Shown: positions 53,026-63,440 of the stretch, one piece after another
Numbering within the stretch: position 1 is the first letter of the stretch
Layout of the letters: each line of letters opens with the position of its first letter
Origin: Cladorhizidae sp. MBARI D1340-BT2
Taxonomy: Eukaryota > Porifera > Demospongiae > Poecilosclerida > Cladorhizidae
Length of the DNA stretch: 64,000 bases
Direction of reading: 5' to 3'
NCBI GenBank assembly: GCA_028752905.1
Contig: JAQNBH010000010.1
Location: forward strand, 21,251,308-21,315,307
Made by a program: the position numbers and the translations under genes
Notes under the pieces: model-generated
Seen by the model: only the letters and a program-made list of their open reading frames with translations
What the model was told of the DNA's origin: nothing
The model's database searches: none

Positions 53026-54565
53026 AAACAAATGCATCAGTTGCGACTCGGTGGAAGAAAGAAAGAAAGAAAAGGATGCATCAGTTGTGATTCAGTAAAA
53101 GAAAGAAAGAAATGGATGCATCAGTTGTGAGTTGGTGCAAGAGAGAAAAAAATGGATGCATTAATTTCGAGTCAGTACAACAGAGAAAGAAATGGATGCA
53201 TCAGTTATTAGTTGGTGCAAGAAATAAAGATTAGTTTCGAGTCGGTGCAAGAGAGAAAGAAATGGATACATCAGTTGTGAATTGGTGCCAGAGAGAAAGA
53301 AATGGATGCATTAGTTGTTAGTTGGTGCAAGAAATAAAGAAATGGATGCATAAGTTGCGAGTTGGTGTGAGAATGAAAGAAAAAATGGATGCATCAGTTG
53401 TGAGTTGGTGCAAGAAAGAAAGAAATGGATGCATCAGTTTCGAGTCGGTCCAAGAAAGAAAGAAAGAAATGGATGCATCAGCTGTGAGTCTGTACAATAA
53501 ATAAATAAATAGATGCATCAGTTGTGATTCAGTGCAAGAGAAAAAGAAAATGATACATCAGTTGTGAGTCGGTGCAAGAGAAAAAGAAATGGATACATCA
53601 GTTTCGAGTTGGTGCAAGAGAAAAAGAAATCGATGCTTCAGATGCAAGTCAGTGCAAGAAAGAAAGAAATGGATGCATCAGTTGTGAATCGGTGGAAAGA
53701 AGGAAATGGATTCAACAGTTTCGAGTCGGTACAAGAAAGAAAGAAATGGATTCATCAGTTGCGAGTTGGTGCAAGAGAGAAAGAAATGGATGCATCATTA
53801 CTAGTTGGTGCAGAGAGAAAGAAATGGATGCATCAGTTTCGAGTCGGTGCAAAAGAAAAAGAAATGGATACATCAGTTGCGAGTCCATGCAAGAAAGAAA
53901 GAAATGGATTCAATTGTTTCGAATCAGTGTAGGAGAGGAAAAAATTGATAAGCAATTGCGAGTTTGTGCAATAAATAAATAAATGAATGCAACAGTTGTT
54001 AGTCGGTGCAAGAAAGAAAGAAATGGATGCAACAGTTGCGAGTTGGTGCAAGAAAGAAAGAAATGGAAGCATTAGTTGCGAGTTGGTGTAAGAAATGAAT
54101 GCATCAGTTGTGAGTCAGTCAAAGAAAGAAAGAAATAGGTGCATCAGTTTATTAGTTGGTGCAAGAGGAGAAAAAATGGATGCATCAGTTGCGAGTTGGT
54201 GCAAGAGAGAAAGAAATGGATGCATCAGTTTTGAGTAGGTGAAGAGAGAAAGAAATGGATACATCAGTTTTGAGTCGGTGCAACAGAGAAAGAAATGGAT
54301 ACATCAGTTGTGGGTCGGTAAGAAAGAAAGAAATGGATGCATCAGTTTCGAGTCGGTGCAGAGAAAGATGTGGATGCATCAGTTGCGAGTTGGTGCAAGA
54401 GAGAAAGAAATGTATTCATCAGTTTCGAGTCGGTGCAAGAAAGAAAGAAATGGATGCATCACTTTTGAGTCGGTGCAAGAGAGAAAGAAATGGATTCATC
54501 AGTTTTGAGTCGGCAAGAGACAAAGAAATGGATGCATAAGTTGCAAGTCGGTCCAAGTTACAGTG
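53026..54565. repeat. 40-bp satellite, about 38 copies
   Basis: The unit is AAGAGAGAAAGAAATGGATG followed by CATCAGTTGCGAGTTGGTGC. Units vary by point changes and small deletions. Because the period is 40 bp (1 mod 3), the reading frame rotates by one base each unit, and long open frames in several registers occur on both strands. I regard them as by-products. Confidence 0.95.
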
Positions 54566-56115
54566 CAAATCATTAGTTGTTATTGCTTTTGTGGATGTTT
54601 CTAGTGCATTAAATTTTTGAGCATGCATCTGTACCCTGTGCACCTATGCACAACTGATCTTTGGACTGTAGGTTTGCAAATCCTGCAGCAAGAAGAAAGG
54701 GACTCAGAGTCATCCCGGTAAGCATGGATGCCTGTTCAGCTTTCCTCAGAAGAAGGTCTTCTTATGTATAAAGGAGTACATCATTGTAGCGTATTATTTC
54801 CATTTACCCATTATGTTCAACACATTAACCACTAGCTTTATTTTGGTAGCATTTGGCACTTTTTCTCCAATAATTTCATGCACGTGCACTGCAGCCATTT
54901 TGGGCTGGATGACAAAGAACTGGCAGACCTCTTTGATTGCATACCACATGTTTTTAGTGCACGTCATGGGAAGGGTATCCATTCCTCTATAAGTGTATCA
55001 CTACTGCAAATACCTAGTTATAATTTTCATAGATTTTGAGTTTTTGTTATGAGAACATAAAATACAGTGTACATAAGCCTCACAAATTCAAGTTCCGCTA
55101 CCACTACATTTGTACCTAGTACTTCACTGTAGCTATGCACCTGACTTTGCAGCATCAACTAATACTCCTGTCATTAGCATTAAAACAACATTGCAATGCC
55201 TCGGCAAGTCTTATCTGCTTATTTTCGGAAATATAGTGACTTTGCCTAACCTTCCTTCTGTCTGTATCTTCCACTTTTGCTGCTGTTAAGAGAATGCTAA
55301 TTTAAGACAGCTACAACAGCACTCACTCCTTGAAGACTAATAATGTTCTATGATCTATGTTACATCTGCTTCGCGTCACTTACCGAAACAGGATCAGTTT
55401 GGATACTGAGTGTACTGTATTAATCTTTCACTCAGCCCACTCATAAGCCTGCCATATTTGTTCCAGCAGCAGCTTCCTTGTTTCCCTGCAGTGGTGTGGC
55501 CACCAATCAATGATCCCTGGCCATCATTCCTGACTTCCTTCTATGGATGACTTACAAAAAGTGGGAGTGGCACATAAAAGTTCAACAATGATCTTTGCGG
55601 CAATTCCACCAAATACATTTTTGATTGCCATGGCTGTAACTAAGGTGATTAATAATTACCTCTCATGCCAAAGATGGTTTCGAGGAAAAAAAATAAAAAA
55701 ATTCAACAACATAATCCCCTAACAACTGCACTCACTTCAGTTATTTGCCTGGTGAAGACCGAACGACTTAGGTTTAAATGTTGGCTTCAAAAACCAAAAA
55801 GCTGATTTTAATGATAAAAGTTAAATATGTAGTATTATCATCCTTATTTCTCCAACTGATTAATAAATTAGTCAAAAAATTCTAAGTGTCACTGTGAAAT
55901 TGTTTTTATATTCATCCATTACGCAGACTTTGAAGAAAAGTGGCCATCCTGCTGAGCATTTTCTTGATGCCCACCACCTTTAATTCTCTCCATTCAACAC
56001 CAACCTTGAGTCCACCTTGCAGTACCACCCTTTTACATATCCTCACAAGTTGTCTCTGCTGTACTGCCTCATTTTGTACTAACATCCTTCAACGTCCAAT
56101 AAATATAATGACTTC
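54566..56115. other. Unassigned 1.5-kb stretch
   Basis: Small open frames only, without recognisable domains or splice context. Confidence 0.45.
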
Positions 56116-56550
56116 CTCAATATTCAAATTTCCTCACTCAATGTTTCAGCTACAGATGCTCTGGCCTTCATCCAGAATAATTATACTAGATGCTCCAGCC
56201 TTCATCAGGAATAATCATACAGCCTTTATCAGGAATAATACTCCAGCCTTCATCAGGAATAATTGTACTAGATACTCCAGCATTCATCAGGAATAATTGT
56301 ACTAGATACTCCAGCCTTCGTCATCAGGAATAATTATACTAGATGCTCCAGCCTTCATCATACTAGATGCTCCAACCTTCATCAGCAATAATTATACTAG
56401 ATGCTTCAGTTTTTATCAGGAATAATTATACTAAATGCTACAACCTTCATCAGGAATAGCTGAATGCTAAAATATCTACCAAAATGCAAAGTTGAATGTC
56501 GAGAAAGTCATTGTATTTACACTGTTAACTGAGAGTTCATTGGGAAGGCA
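56116..56550. mobile_element. Penelope terminus copy with expanded hammerhead-like tandem array
   Basis: The left edge matches the Penelope palindrome arm (TCACTCAATGTTTCAGC...AGATGCTCTGGCCTTCATCC). The centre has expanded to about nine roughly 33-bp units with GATGCTCCAGCCTTCATCAG plus GAATAATTATACTA. The right edge ends TTAACTGAGAGTTCATTG. On the minus strand most units keep CTGATGAAGGCTGGAGCATC, but only the outer arm keeps GAAAC. Confidence 0.7.
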
Positions 56551-56838
56551 TGGAAGGCCAAGCAGGACCCATTTTTCTTCTCAATTATCCTCACAATATA
56601 ATATATAGTTGATCACTAAGCATGTGTAATTCACAGTACAGCTGCAGAGATTGAACTAGGAACAAATTTTAAAACACAAAAATGTATGCATGAGAGATAT
56701 AAAGATAATCAAAAAAGGAATTTAAAAAGATAAAAGACTTAAAATCCCAACGCATATATATATATATATATATGATATTAGTGTATATTAGTGTATTGAA
56801 CTCAGCAGTTAACAATCCTGAATTATTGCTTGATGGTT

Positions 56839-57092
56839 TTAAAATTCTCGGAAAGGGCATTTTTGAAAAGAGTAGTAGTAACCCTGTGCATCAACAGGTT
56901 TGGTCATAGAAAGGAGTTCCAACCCACTGGCTCTGTCCATCCCAAAATAAGTGTTGCTAAGGTCAGCATACGATGATGGGGGAATCGAATTAATTTGATC
57001 ACACCTTGAAACCTTAACAATGGTTAGATGGGCTGAGAAAGGCTTTGAGGTAGTAGGGAAACCACTTTGAGCATAAGCCTTTCTTACCTCAA
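56839..57092 (-). CDS. AKAP7: AKAP7-like 2H phosphoesterase gene, last exon
   Basis: Acceptor CTCTTTATGTAG at 57093. The exon reads EVRKAYAQSGFPTTSKPFSA, HLTIVKVSR, then YFGMDRASGLELLSMTK and DAQGYYYSF, ending at TAA 56839. H-L-T is the second H-x-T motif of the 2H phosphoesterase fold. IDLCSM-like and GYYY-like segments are characteristic of AKAP7 nuclear-localisation-signal domains, which bind nucleotides or cleave 2',5'-linked oligonucleotides in relatives. The frame does not join exon 58065-58208 directly, so at least one small exon between them is unaccounted for. Confidence 0.7.
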
Positions 57093-57114
57093 CTACATAA
57101 AGAGAGGAAGAAAA

Positions 57115-57220
57115 TATACAACATACACACACACACACATATACACTCAAACATAGACACACATACATACACTCAAACACAAACATGCACACACATACAC
57201 ACACACATACTCAACTTCCT
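57115..57220. repeat. CA microsatellite in the AKAP7-like intron
   Basis: (CA)n with ATACACTCAAACA variants, just upstream of the last exon's acceptor. Confidence 0.9.
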
Positions 57221-57254
57221 AGAGACAAATCTATTAAACCATCATTTTGACACG

Positions 57255-57485
57255 CACAAAAATACAAGTAGGACTGCATGCATCAGCTTTTGGGTGACTC
57301 ATATACGTGGAGAATGTTTGCATACACACAAATGAAAGCAAGGCCGCATCCATCAGCTTTTGGGTGGCTCACATATGTGGTGTCTGTTTACTTACACAAA
57401 AAGGCAAGCAGGACCGCATGCATCAGCTTTTGTGTGGCTCTTATACATGGAGTCTGTCTGCATACACACAAATGCCTCATCAATG
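57255..57485. repeat. Tandem repeat, unit about 70 bp, three copies
   Basis: Each copy has GCATCAGCTTTTGGGTGGCT, CATATATGTGGAGTCTGT-like and CATACACACAAA blocks. It lies in the AKAP7-like intron. Confidence 0.85.
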
Positions 57486-58064
57486 AACACGCCAATGATG
57501 CTTATTAATAATTTTATCCAAAGAGGAATTAATGAATGACCCGATACAGATGCATGCAAGCATGGTTTTCGAGGGACTTTACAAGTCCATACATACAACA
57601 AATGGTGTAACTAGTACTAAGCCTGACGATATTCTGCAAGCATAATTTTGGGCATAATAAGTACTATCTATAACAATTTACTGGGGGAAAAAATCTCACC
57701 AGCTAAAAAATAAATAATAATAAATATTTATTTCAGCATATTTTTTTAACATGCCACTTGTCGAGTAAAACATGTAGAAACTAACACTATTAGCTTTTGT
57801 TGGTGCTAACTAGTCAGCTGACAGGCACATGACTTATAAGCCACAGTACAATAATTGTTGACAAGAATTTTATATTTCACCACTGAACTTTGGTCATTTT
57901 TCGTCAAATATATTAAAGTAATTTTGAGCGTAATAGGCAACTTGACGAGCATAATAAGGAGGAAATACTAACAAACTCTCAGTTGACAGAATGAAATTAG
58001 AATGTCCTTAAAAAACACAAGAACCAGAATGAACTGGTGTTTGACTACGTCATAGTATTTTTAC
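57486..58064 (-). other. Rest of the AKAP7-like intron
   Basis: Contains a Penelope-like terminal motif CTCTCAGTTGACAGAATG near 57975 but no matching arm. The missing small exon of the gene should lie in 57093-58064, but I could not identify it. Confidence 0.4.
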
Positions 58065-58208
58065 CAGCAATCTCCTTCAGCAATCTTCGCAAAGACAACT
58101 TTATTTGAAAAATGTCCAATACCTGACAGCTCTAAGTCCATAGGATCCACATCCAGTGAGAAGTCTGTGATCATTTTCTGAGTAATTTCACAAAGAATTT
58201 GCTTGGCC
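58065..58208 (-). CDS. AKAP7: AKAP7-like 2H phosphoesterase gene, internal exon
   Basis: 144 bp, with acceptor TTTTTTTATCGCAG and donor GCTG|GTAAAA. The peptide is AKQILCEITQKMITDFSLDV, then ELSGIGHFSNKVVFAKIAEG. It aligns by eye with the AKAP7 segment between the two H-x-T motifs, in which G-I-G-x-F-x-N-x-V-x-F is conserved. Upstream exons carrying the first H-x-T motif were not found on the minus strand to 64000. Confidence 0.7.
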
Positions 58209-58539
58209 CTGCGATAAAAAAACAAAAAAACAACAACACACACAAAACTTCAACAACAAACAGACTGTGGATGGTCTGTAGTTAAGAATGTAGCTTGTAG
58301 CTACTGTTAGACCATTAGATCCAGCAATTATATGCATATGGTTTATCAGAGGTGGCTTCGGAAATTTTATGTTGGTCAGATCAGGAAGTGGTCTGCATGT
58401 GGCTTTTCTTGAATGCAGTAGTATCGTACACACAATTGTTGTTAGTACTACAAACAGAAATAATTGCTTACCAAATACTTGTCTACACCCTCACCATCTA
58501 AGCGTCGTAAGTATCGAATAAATTCCTGTATTACAGAAT

Positions 58540-58650
58540 GCATATTTCCTCTATTAGAATGTATATTTATTCTATTACAATGCATATTTCCTCTATTAGA
58601 ATGCATATTTCCTCTATTAGAATGCATATTTCCTCTATTAGAATGTGTGA
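58540..58650. repeat. 21-bp tandem repeat, five copies
   Basis: Unit ATTTCCTCTATTAGAATGCAT. The last three copies are identical. Confidence 0.9.
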
Positions 58651-58819
58651 GTTCTATTTATTTCTTGAACTGCCTAGCAGTAGTGCTATTCAAGGCAGTT
58701 TTCTATTTGAGGGCACATTATATTTTAAGAAATGTGGCAAGTTTGTCTGAGATCCTTGGGAAACAAATTGCCTTGGGAAGTAGTGTATTTATACCCTATA
58801 ATACATTGCTCCATTGATT

Positions 58820-58862
58820 TATGACTGTGTGTGTGTGTGTGTGTGTGTGTAGTGTAGTGTTG
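58820..58862. repeat. GT microsatellite
   Basis: (TG)14 followed by TAGTGTAGTG. Confidence 0.95.
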
Positions 58863-59394
58863 CTGCCGATCTACTACTCAGCCCTCCACCTCCTTGTCTC
58901 ATTACCTTATACCCACTTTAAGAGATCCCTACTAGTTCCTCTCCAAAACTTGATAATCAGTTGTCTCAGTTTTCCAGCGGCAATGAGGCATCTTCCCAGC
59001 ATTCTTGTGCTGTTTGGTCCCTTTGGTTAGATTTCTCAGATGATTACCACTGCTTCCAGAAACAAAGTTAGCTGCTATTCTTGATGAACTTTCCTCTTGA
59101 TGTTAGCAATGAGATTCTTTATAATTTTCCTTCTCTCTGTTTCAACGTCCCAGGGAAAGGTGTGCATGTCAGACTTCTTGCCTCCCACATCAACTCATCA
59201 ATCCAATCTCACACCTACACTAGACCCTCAGTATATCATTCCAGTTCTCCTCAGTTTGGCCCCTTTCAATCACTGGCTAAGAAGGTTGTTTCTAAGAATT
59301 TTAGAGGGGCTATCTGCATCACCAGCTTGGATGATTCGTTGACCAAAATTTCAATGAGAATTGGTTTCATTATGAGATAAAAATCCTCCATCAC

Positions 59395-59605
59395 ATCAAA
59401 ATTCAGTCATTGTAACAATAGATCAGAATTACAATAACCTTCTTAATTAATAATCAACTTGAAATTGTCCTCTCTCAATGTTTCGACCAGATGTTCTCAC
59501 TTCATCAGGAAGTCTAGAGCATGTAGTTGAAACGCCGAGAGAATACAATTTCAAGCTGATATGTGTTAAGGTTATAGTGATTTTATTATGTCAACTGAGA
59601 GTTCA
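59395..59605. mobile_element. Penelope terminus copy inserted in the LINE relic
   Basis: A palindromic pair of arms meets near 59510. The minus strand has CTGATGA (59508-59502) and CGAAAC (59484-59479), and the plus strand has a second GAAAC at about 59531. The outer end is GTCAACTGAGAGTTCATGAG. It separates LINE blocks that are contiguous in protein order. Confidence 0.65.
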
Positions 59606-59788
59606 TGAGAGTTAGATGATGCTGTTACCCATTTTGAAGTTCCACCTTCAGCAGTGGCTAAGGTCATTCACTCTTTTCCTTGTGGATCAGCAGGAGGTTC
59701 AAATGAGTTTTGTCCTGAACACCTTAAGGGTGTGATCAGTAAGTCTGCGGGAGCTGTAGGTTATCCCTTGTTTCTTGTATAGCCCTCA

Positions 59789-60418
59789 TGTCAGGGAAAG
59801 AACACCACACTCAACACTCACCTTCATTCCCTGACATAATACCACCAACACCCCCTAGCCAGGCACCACAACCCACAGTTAATTCATCACTACTACCACA
59901 AGCATTGGTACACCCAAGAGACTAAGATTAACTAAAAGGTAACAGCCACAGTGAATACCACAAGTATTGGATACACCCAAGACTAAAAGGGAACAGCCAC
60001 AATGAATACCACAAGAACACCCAAGACCAAGATTACAGATAGAATGAACTATATATTGGATTGGCTATCATTATCATGTGACTGAATGTATGTATATAAG
60101 GAGAGTAGAGAGACAGTCGGAGAGAGAGAGAGAAGTTAGACTATACTCTGTATGTGTCTTTGGCATTGACTTGTATTTAATCAAATACTTATCTACCCAA
60201 GTGAAGGGTAGGGAGCCAAAGGGGCAAGACCGTAAAGGGCCTAGAGAGAGAGGCGGAGGTACGGCTTGTCCAGTTAGGTCTAGGAGGGGTGATTGGTGGT
60301 GTAGCCAGTACCCTGAGCTCCTAGGCGTCGCGGTGGAAATTACCAGAAGTAGTCTCTGCTCGGACCAGTGTTATTCGTTGAGGCAGGAAGGCCTCAGGAG
60401 AGGGTAATTTCCCCGACA
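59789..60418 (+). mobile_element. Solo LTR with perfect 5-bp target duplication
   Basis: Begins TGTCAGGGAAAGAACACC and ends GTAATTTCCCCGACA (TGTC...GACA ends). Flanking CCTCA at 59784-59788 and 60419-60423 is an exact 5-bp duplication. It contains a TATATAAGG box near 60094. There is no internal coding, so this is a solo LTR left by recombination. Its parent family is not otherwise seen in the window. Confidence 0.85.
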
Positions 60419-61300
60419 CCTCACAGATCAATATGGTGCTGTTGGCTAAAATGAGAAGCATGATGGTGTGGGATCCTTAGCCATTGGGTGCATGCTTAGA
60501 TGCCTGGCAGCCAAATGTGCAAGCTTTCATATGAAGCTGTCTATGAATTTTCTCCTGGTACTTCTTCGACTGGGTTTCGCAAAATGCCTTAGAGCTGAAT
60601 CCTTTGTTCATGCTGCTCACATTTTTCTGCATAATTTACAGCCGGTTCATATGCTCCTGCTGGAGAGATACGTATGGAGCTCAACCGTGAGAAGTGCAAG
60701 ACGATCTGTCCAGATCCAGAGACTTTGGGGAAGTCCCTCTGTGCTGATCCAGGCCTTCGGGTTGTCAGTGCAGAGGCTACCACTCTCCTAGCTTCTCCTG
60801 TTGGTGGCATGGAGGGGATTGAGATATTGGTCGATGCGAAGATTGACCCACTGAAGGTTATGGGAAGCAAACTCTGTCACCTCCATGCTCATGATGCTTT
60901 CTGCTTGCCTCTTATAACTACTGTACTCTTTACAATCTTATCCCTCTTCTTCACCTAAGCTTCAAGGTTTTGACTCAGTTCAATCTTGAGTGTAATCACC
61001 AACATTCTTTCAGCACAAACTATGAAAATGTCACACATTCAGACTGCAGCTAGGGGGACTGGATTTACCCATGTCATCTTTGGGCCTCTAATTAAATTAT
61101 TAGAGAGGTGGCTGGTTTGTGTTTGGGTGTTGGTTTGTAGGTCATTTATCGAGGCATGCAAGTGTCTAGACCATAGATCTCTTGCCTCAATTAACATTTC
61201 ATCATTCCTGAAGCCTCCAGGAATTCCTTGCTATAATGGCAAGTGACCTGACGGAGCTTACATTGTTCCCTGGAAGAATGACCATATTCTAGTGTAGACT

Positions 61301-61690
61301 TCTTGGCACCTTCCTATGCCAACTAATTACCTGAAGGTTAATGTGTAGTGGCCAATCAATCTGAGTCCTCTTGAAGAAGAAGAGATATATGAACATCGTT
61401 ACTATTCATTATCTTGTTCATATTGGGATAAAAATGACTGGAGTGTTGGTACAGGGACATCTTTGGAAGCATCTAAAATATGACTGTGGTGAACCAGATT
61501 GTCATTGTTTTCCTCCGACAGATGTGCTGGGTTCTAGTCGATCCGCTAGCGATGAGGTGATGATGTTTGTTATTTAGTAAATAATAAGCAACAGCAACAA
61601 AAATAAATAAAGGACTGAATATTCTTACAAGATGCAGGAAAGCCCAAGATGTTTATGATTAGGTCAAAGTGCTGGGTGTTTCCTATCACA
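61301..61690. other. Unassigned stretch after the LINE relic
   Basis: Possibly more degraded LINE sequence. No clear domain. Confidence 0.4.
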
Positions 61691-61694
61691 GCAT

Positions 61695-62060
61695 GAAGAC
61701 TGTCATATATAGCATGCCATCATGAGTAAGATGAGCAGGAATATCAGGAAGTTGATGAGTAGCCATGATAAGTAAGATGAACAGGATTATCAGAGAGTTG
61801 ACCAGAAGCCATCATGAGTAAGATGAGCAGGAATACCAGAAAGTTGATGAGTAGCCATCATGAATAAGATGAGCAGGAATATCAGGCAATAGATTAGGAG
61901 CGATCATGAGTAAGATGAGCAGGAAAATCAGAGAGTTGATAAGCAGCCATCATGAGTAAGGTGGAGTAGGAATATCAGCGAGTTGACGAGAAGCCATCAT
62001 GAGTAAAACGGAGTAGGAATATCAGCGAGTCAATGAGAAATGATCATGAGTAAGATGGGC
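61695..62060. repeat. Minisatellite, unit about 45-50 bp
   Basis: About seven copies of a unit with CCATCATGAGTAAGATGAGC and AGGAATATCAG...GTTGATGAG. Confidence 0.9.
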
Positions 62061-62535
62061 AATTGATGAGGCACCTGCTTCCATCTTCAGATACTCGCTT
62101 CTAATATGTCTCATCTTCAGGTACCCACTTCTAAGATATCTCATCTTCAGGCGCCTAAGATGTCTCAGCTTCAGACACTTGCTTCTCAGATGTCTCATCC
62201 TCACACCTGCTTCTAAGATGTCTCATCTTCAGCACCTGCTTCTAAGATGTCACATCTTCAGACACCTGCTTCTAAGATGTCGCTTCTTCAGATACTTGCT
62301 CTTAGATGTCTCATCTTCAGGAAACCGCTTTTAAGATGTCTCATCTTCAGGTGCCTAAGATGTCTCATCTTACACTTACTTCTAAGTTATCTTTATAAGG
62401 ATAGATGTCTCATTTTCAGGCACCGGCTTCTAAGATGTTTCAGCTTCAGGATCTAGCTTCTAAGATCTGTCATCTTCAGGCACCTGGTTCTAAGATGTCT
62501 AATCTTCAGACACCTGCTTCTGAGATGTATTATAC
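62061..62535. repeat. Minisatellite, unit about 30 bp
   Basis: About 15 copies of a unit with TCTAAGATGTCTCATCTTCA followed by GGCACCTGCT, with length variants. Confidence 0.9.
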
Positions 62536-62747
62536 ATGGAAATAATACTCTTGTAAATGCCAGCCATGCATGACTCTATCCTTAACATAGTAAGACACTC
62601 CATTTAGTTACTGCTTGAATTTATAATTGTTCCTCTTTCTCATACATACCAGCCCTAATGGTAAACAAAAGATTCCCAAAATAGGGAGGTTATTTGTCAA
62701 CATTGTTTACCCGCTTAAGGATTAGAGGTGTGAAATTGTATCCCCAG

Positions 62748-62841
62748 AAATGCTAAGAATGATGTACAATTTGCTAGAATAGCTGTGAGGAATTACGATC
62801 TAGTCTGTGGAAGAAATCCAATCACTCCAACCTATTCAAAA
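62748..62841 (+). CDS. Probable internal exon of an unrecognised gene
   Basis: Acceptor TTGTATCCCCAG and donor AAA|GTGAGT bound 94 bp, with the frame NAKNDVQFARIAVRNYDLVC then GRNPITPTYSK. Composition is protein-like and the donor is strong. It ends in phase 0, compatible with the frame at 63143. I do not recognise the family. Confidence 0.4.
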
Positions 62842-63094
62842 GTGAGTGAAAAAAATCACACACAGGGGGTAATTTGCATTCCTGGGCTGACATTCCAATG
62901 CATCTCCCTGTCTAACATTATTGATAATCACAAGCATATATATATATATACAAACTTGAAGATCATTTGGAATATGTATGTACTTAATACCAGATTTTAT
63001 ACCTACACATGTAGAGAGACTAATGAATGTTTGTAAAATGTCAGAAAAGTGGTTTTTATTTGGGGTGGGGTCAGTAGAGGAGATAAAAGTTTAA

Positions 63095-63140
63095 CACACA
63101 CACACACACACACACAACACACACACACACACACACATAT
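63095..63140. repeat. CA microsatellite
   Basis: (AC)n directly upstream of the acceptor at 63142. Confidence 0.95.
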
Positions 63141-63142
63141 AG

Positions 63143-63440
63143 GTATGCAAATTGCTGTTGATAGTATTGCTGCATTATGGAAGTACTGTTCCAAGCCTTT
63201 ACTTCGGTTTATGGAAGTTGTTCTGTTGAGAAAAGCTACAGAGGCCATGTTTACTGAAATTCACCCTAAATCTGTTTACTCCCGGGAAAGAAGGTGTCCC
63301 TCTTCCAGATTGCAGGGTTTCATTCTGGGGAGTTTCCCCACTCAGGAGGAGGGGATATCCACCCCACCAATTTCTACTGATATCAAAGTTCAAGTGCAAG
63401 TTGACAGTGTACGACTTCTATTTTACAGCCATGGACATTA
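63143..63440 (+). CDS. Probable following exon of the same unrecognised gene
   Basis: After ACATATAG the phase-0 frame reads GMQIAVDSIAALWKYCSKPL, LRFMEVVLLRKATEAMFTEI and, towards the end, STDIKVQVQVDSVRLLFYSH before TAA at 63438. It fits in frame onto exon 62748-62841. Either the gene ends here or a donor lies upstream of the TAA. The alternating hydrophobic strand near the end and the amphipathic helix are visible, but no domain name is justified. Confidence 0.35.

Larger units (their letters stand above)
58880..61300 (+). pseudogene. LINE reverse-transcriptase relic interrupted by two insertions
   Basis: In-order fragments: AKKVVSKNFRGAICITSLDD (about 59280), then after an insertion FEVPPSAVAKVIHSFPCGSA and GGSNEFCPEHLKGVISKSAG (59630-59755), then after a second insertion GSLAIGCMLRCLAAKCASFH and LLRLGFAKCLRAESFVHAAH (60468-60610), then IRMELNREKCKTICPDPETL (60665-60730). 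These match the conserved non-LTR reverse-transcriptase layout (R-P-I-A-x-G-C and R-L-A-A-K-C blocks). Stops, frameshifts and a deletion after HAAH remove the catalytic region. Confidence 0.7.

Noticed and set aside
53026..54643. Several long open frames in the 40-bp satellite taken as a repetitive protein gene
   Set aside because: The frame rotates each unit, frames exist on both strands, and there is no start, signal or splice context.
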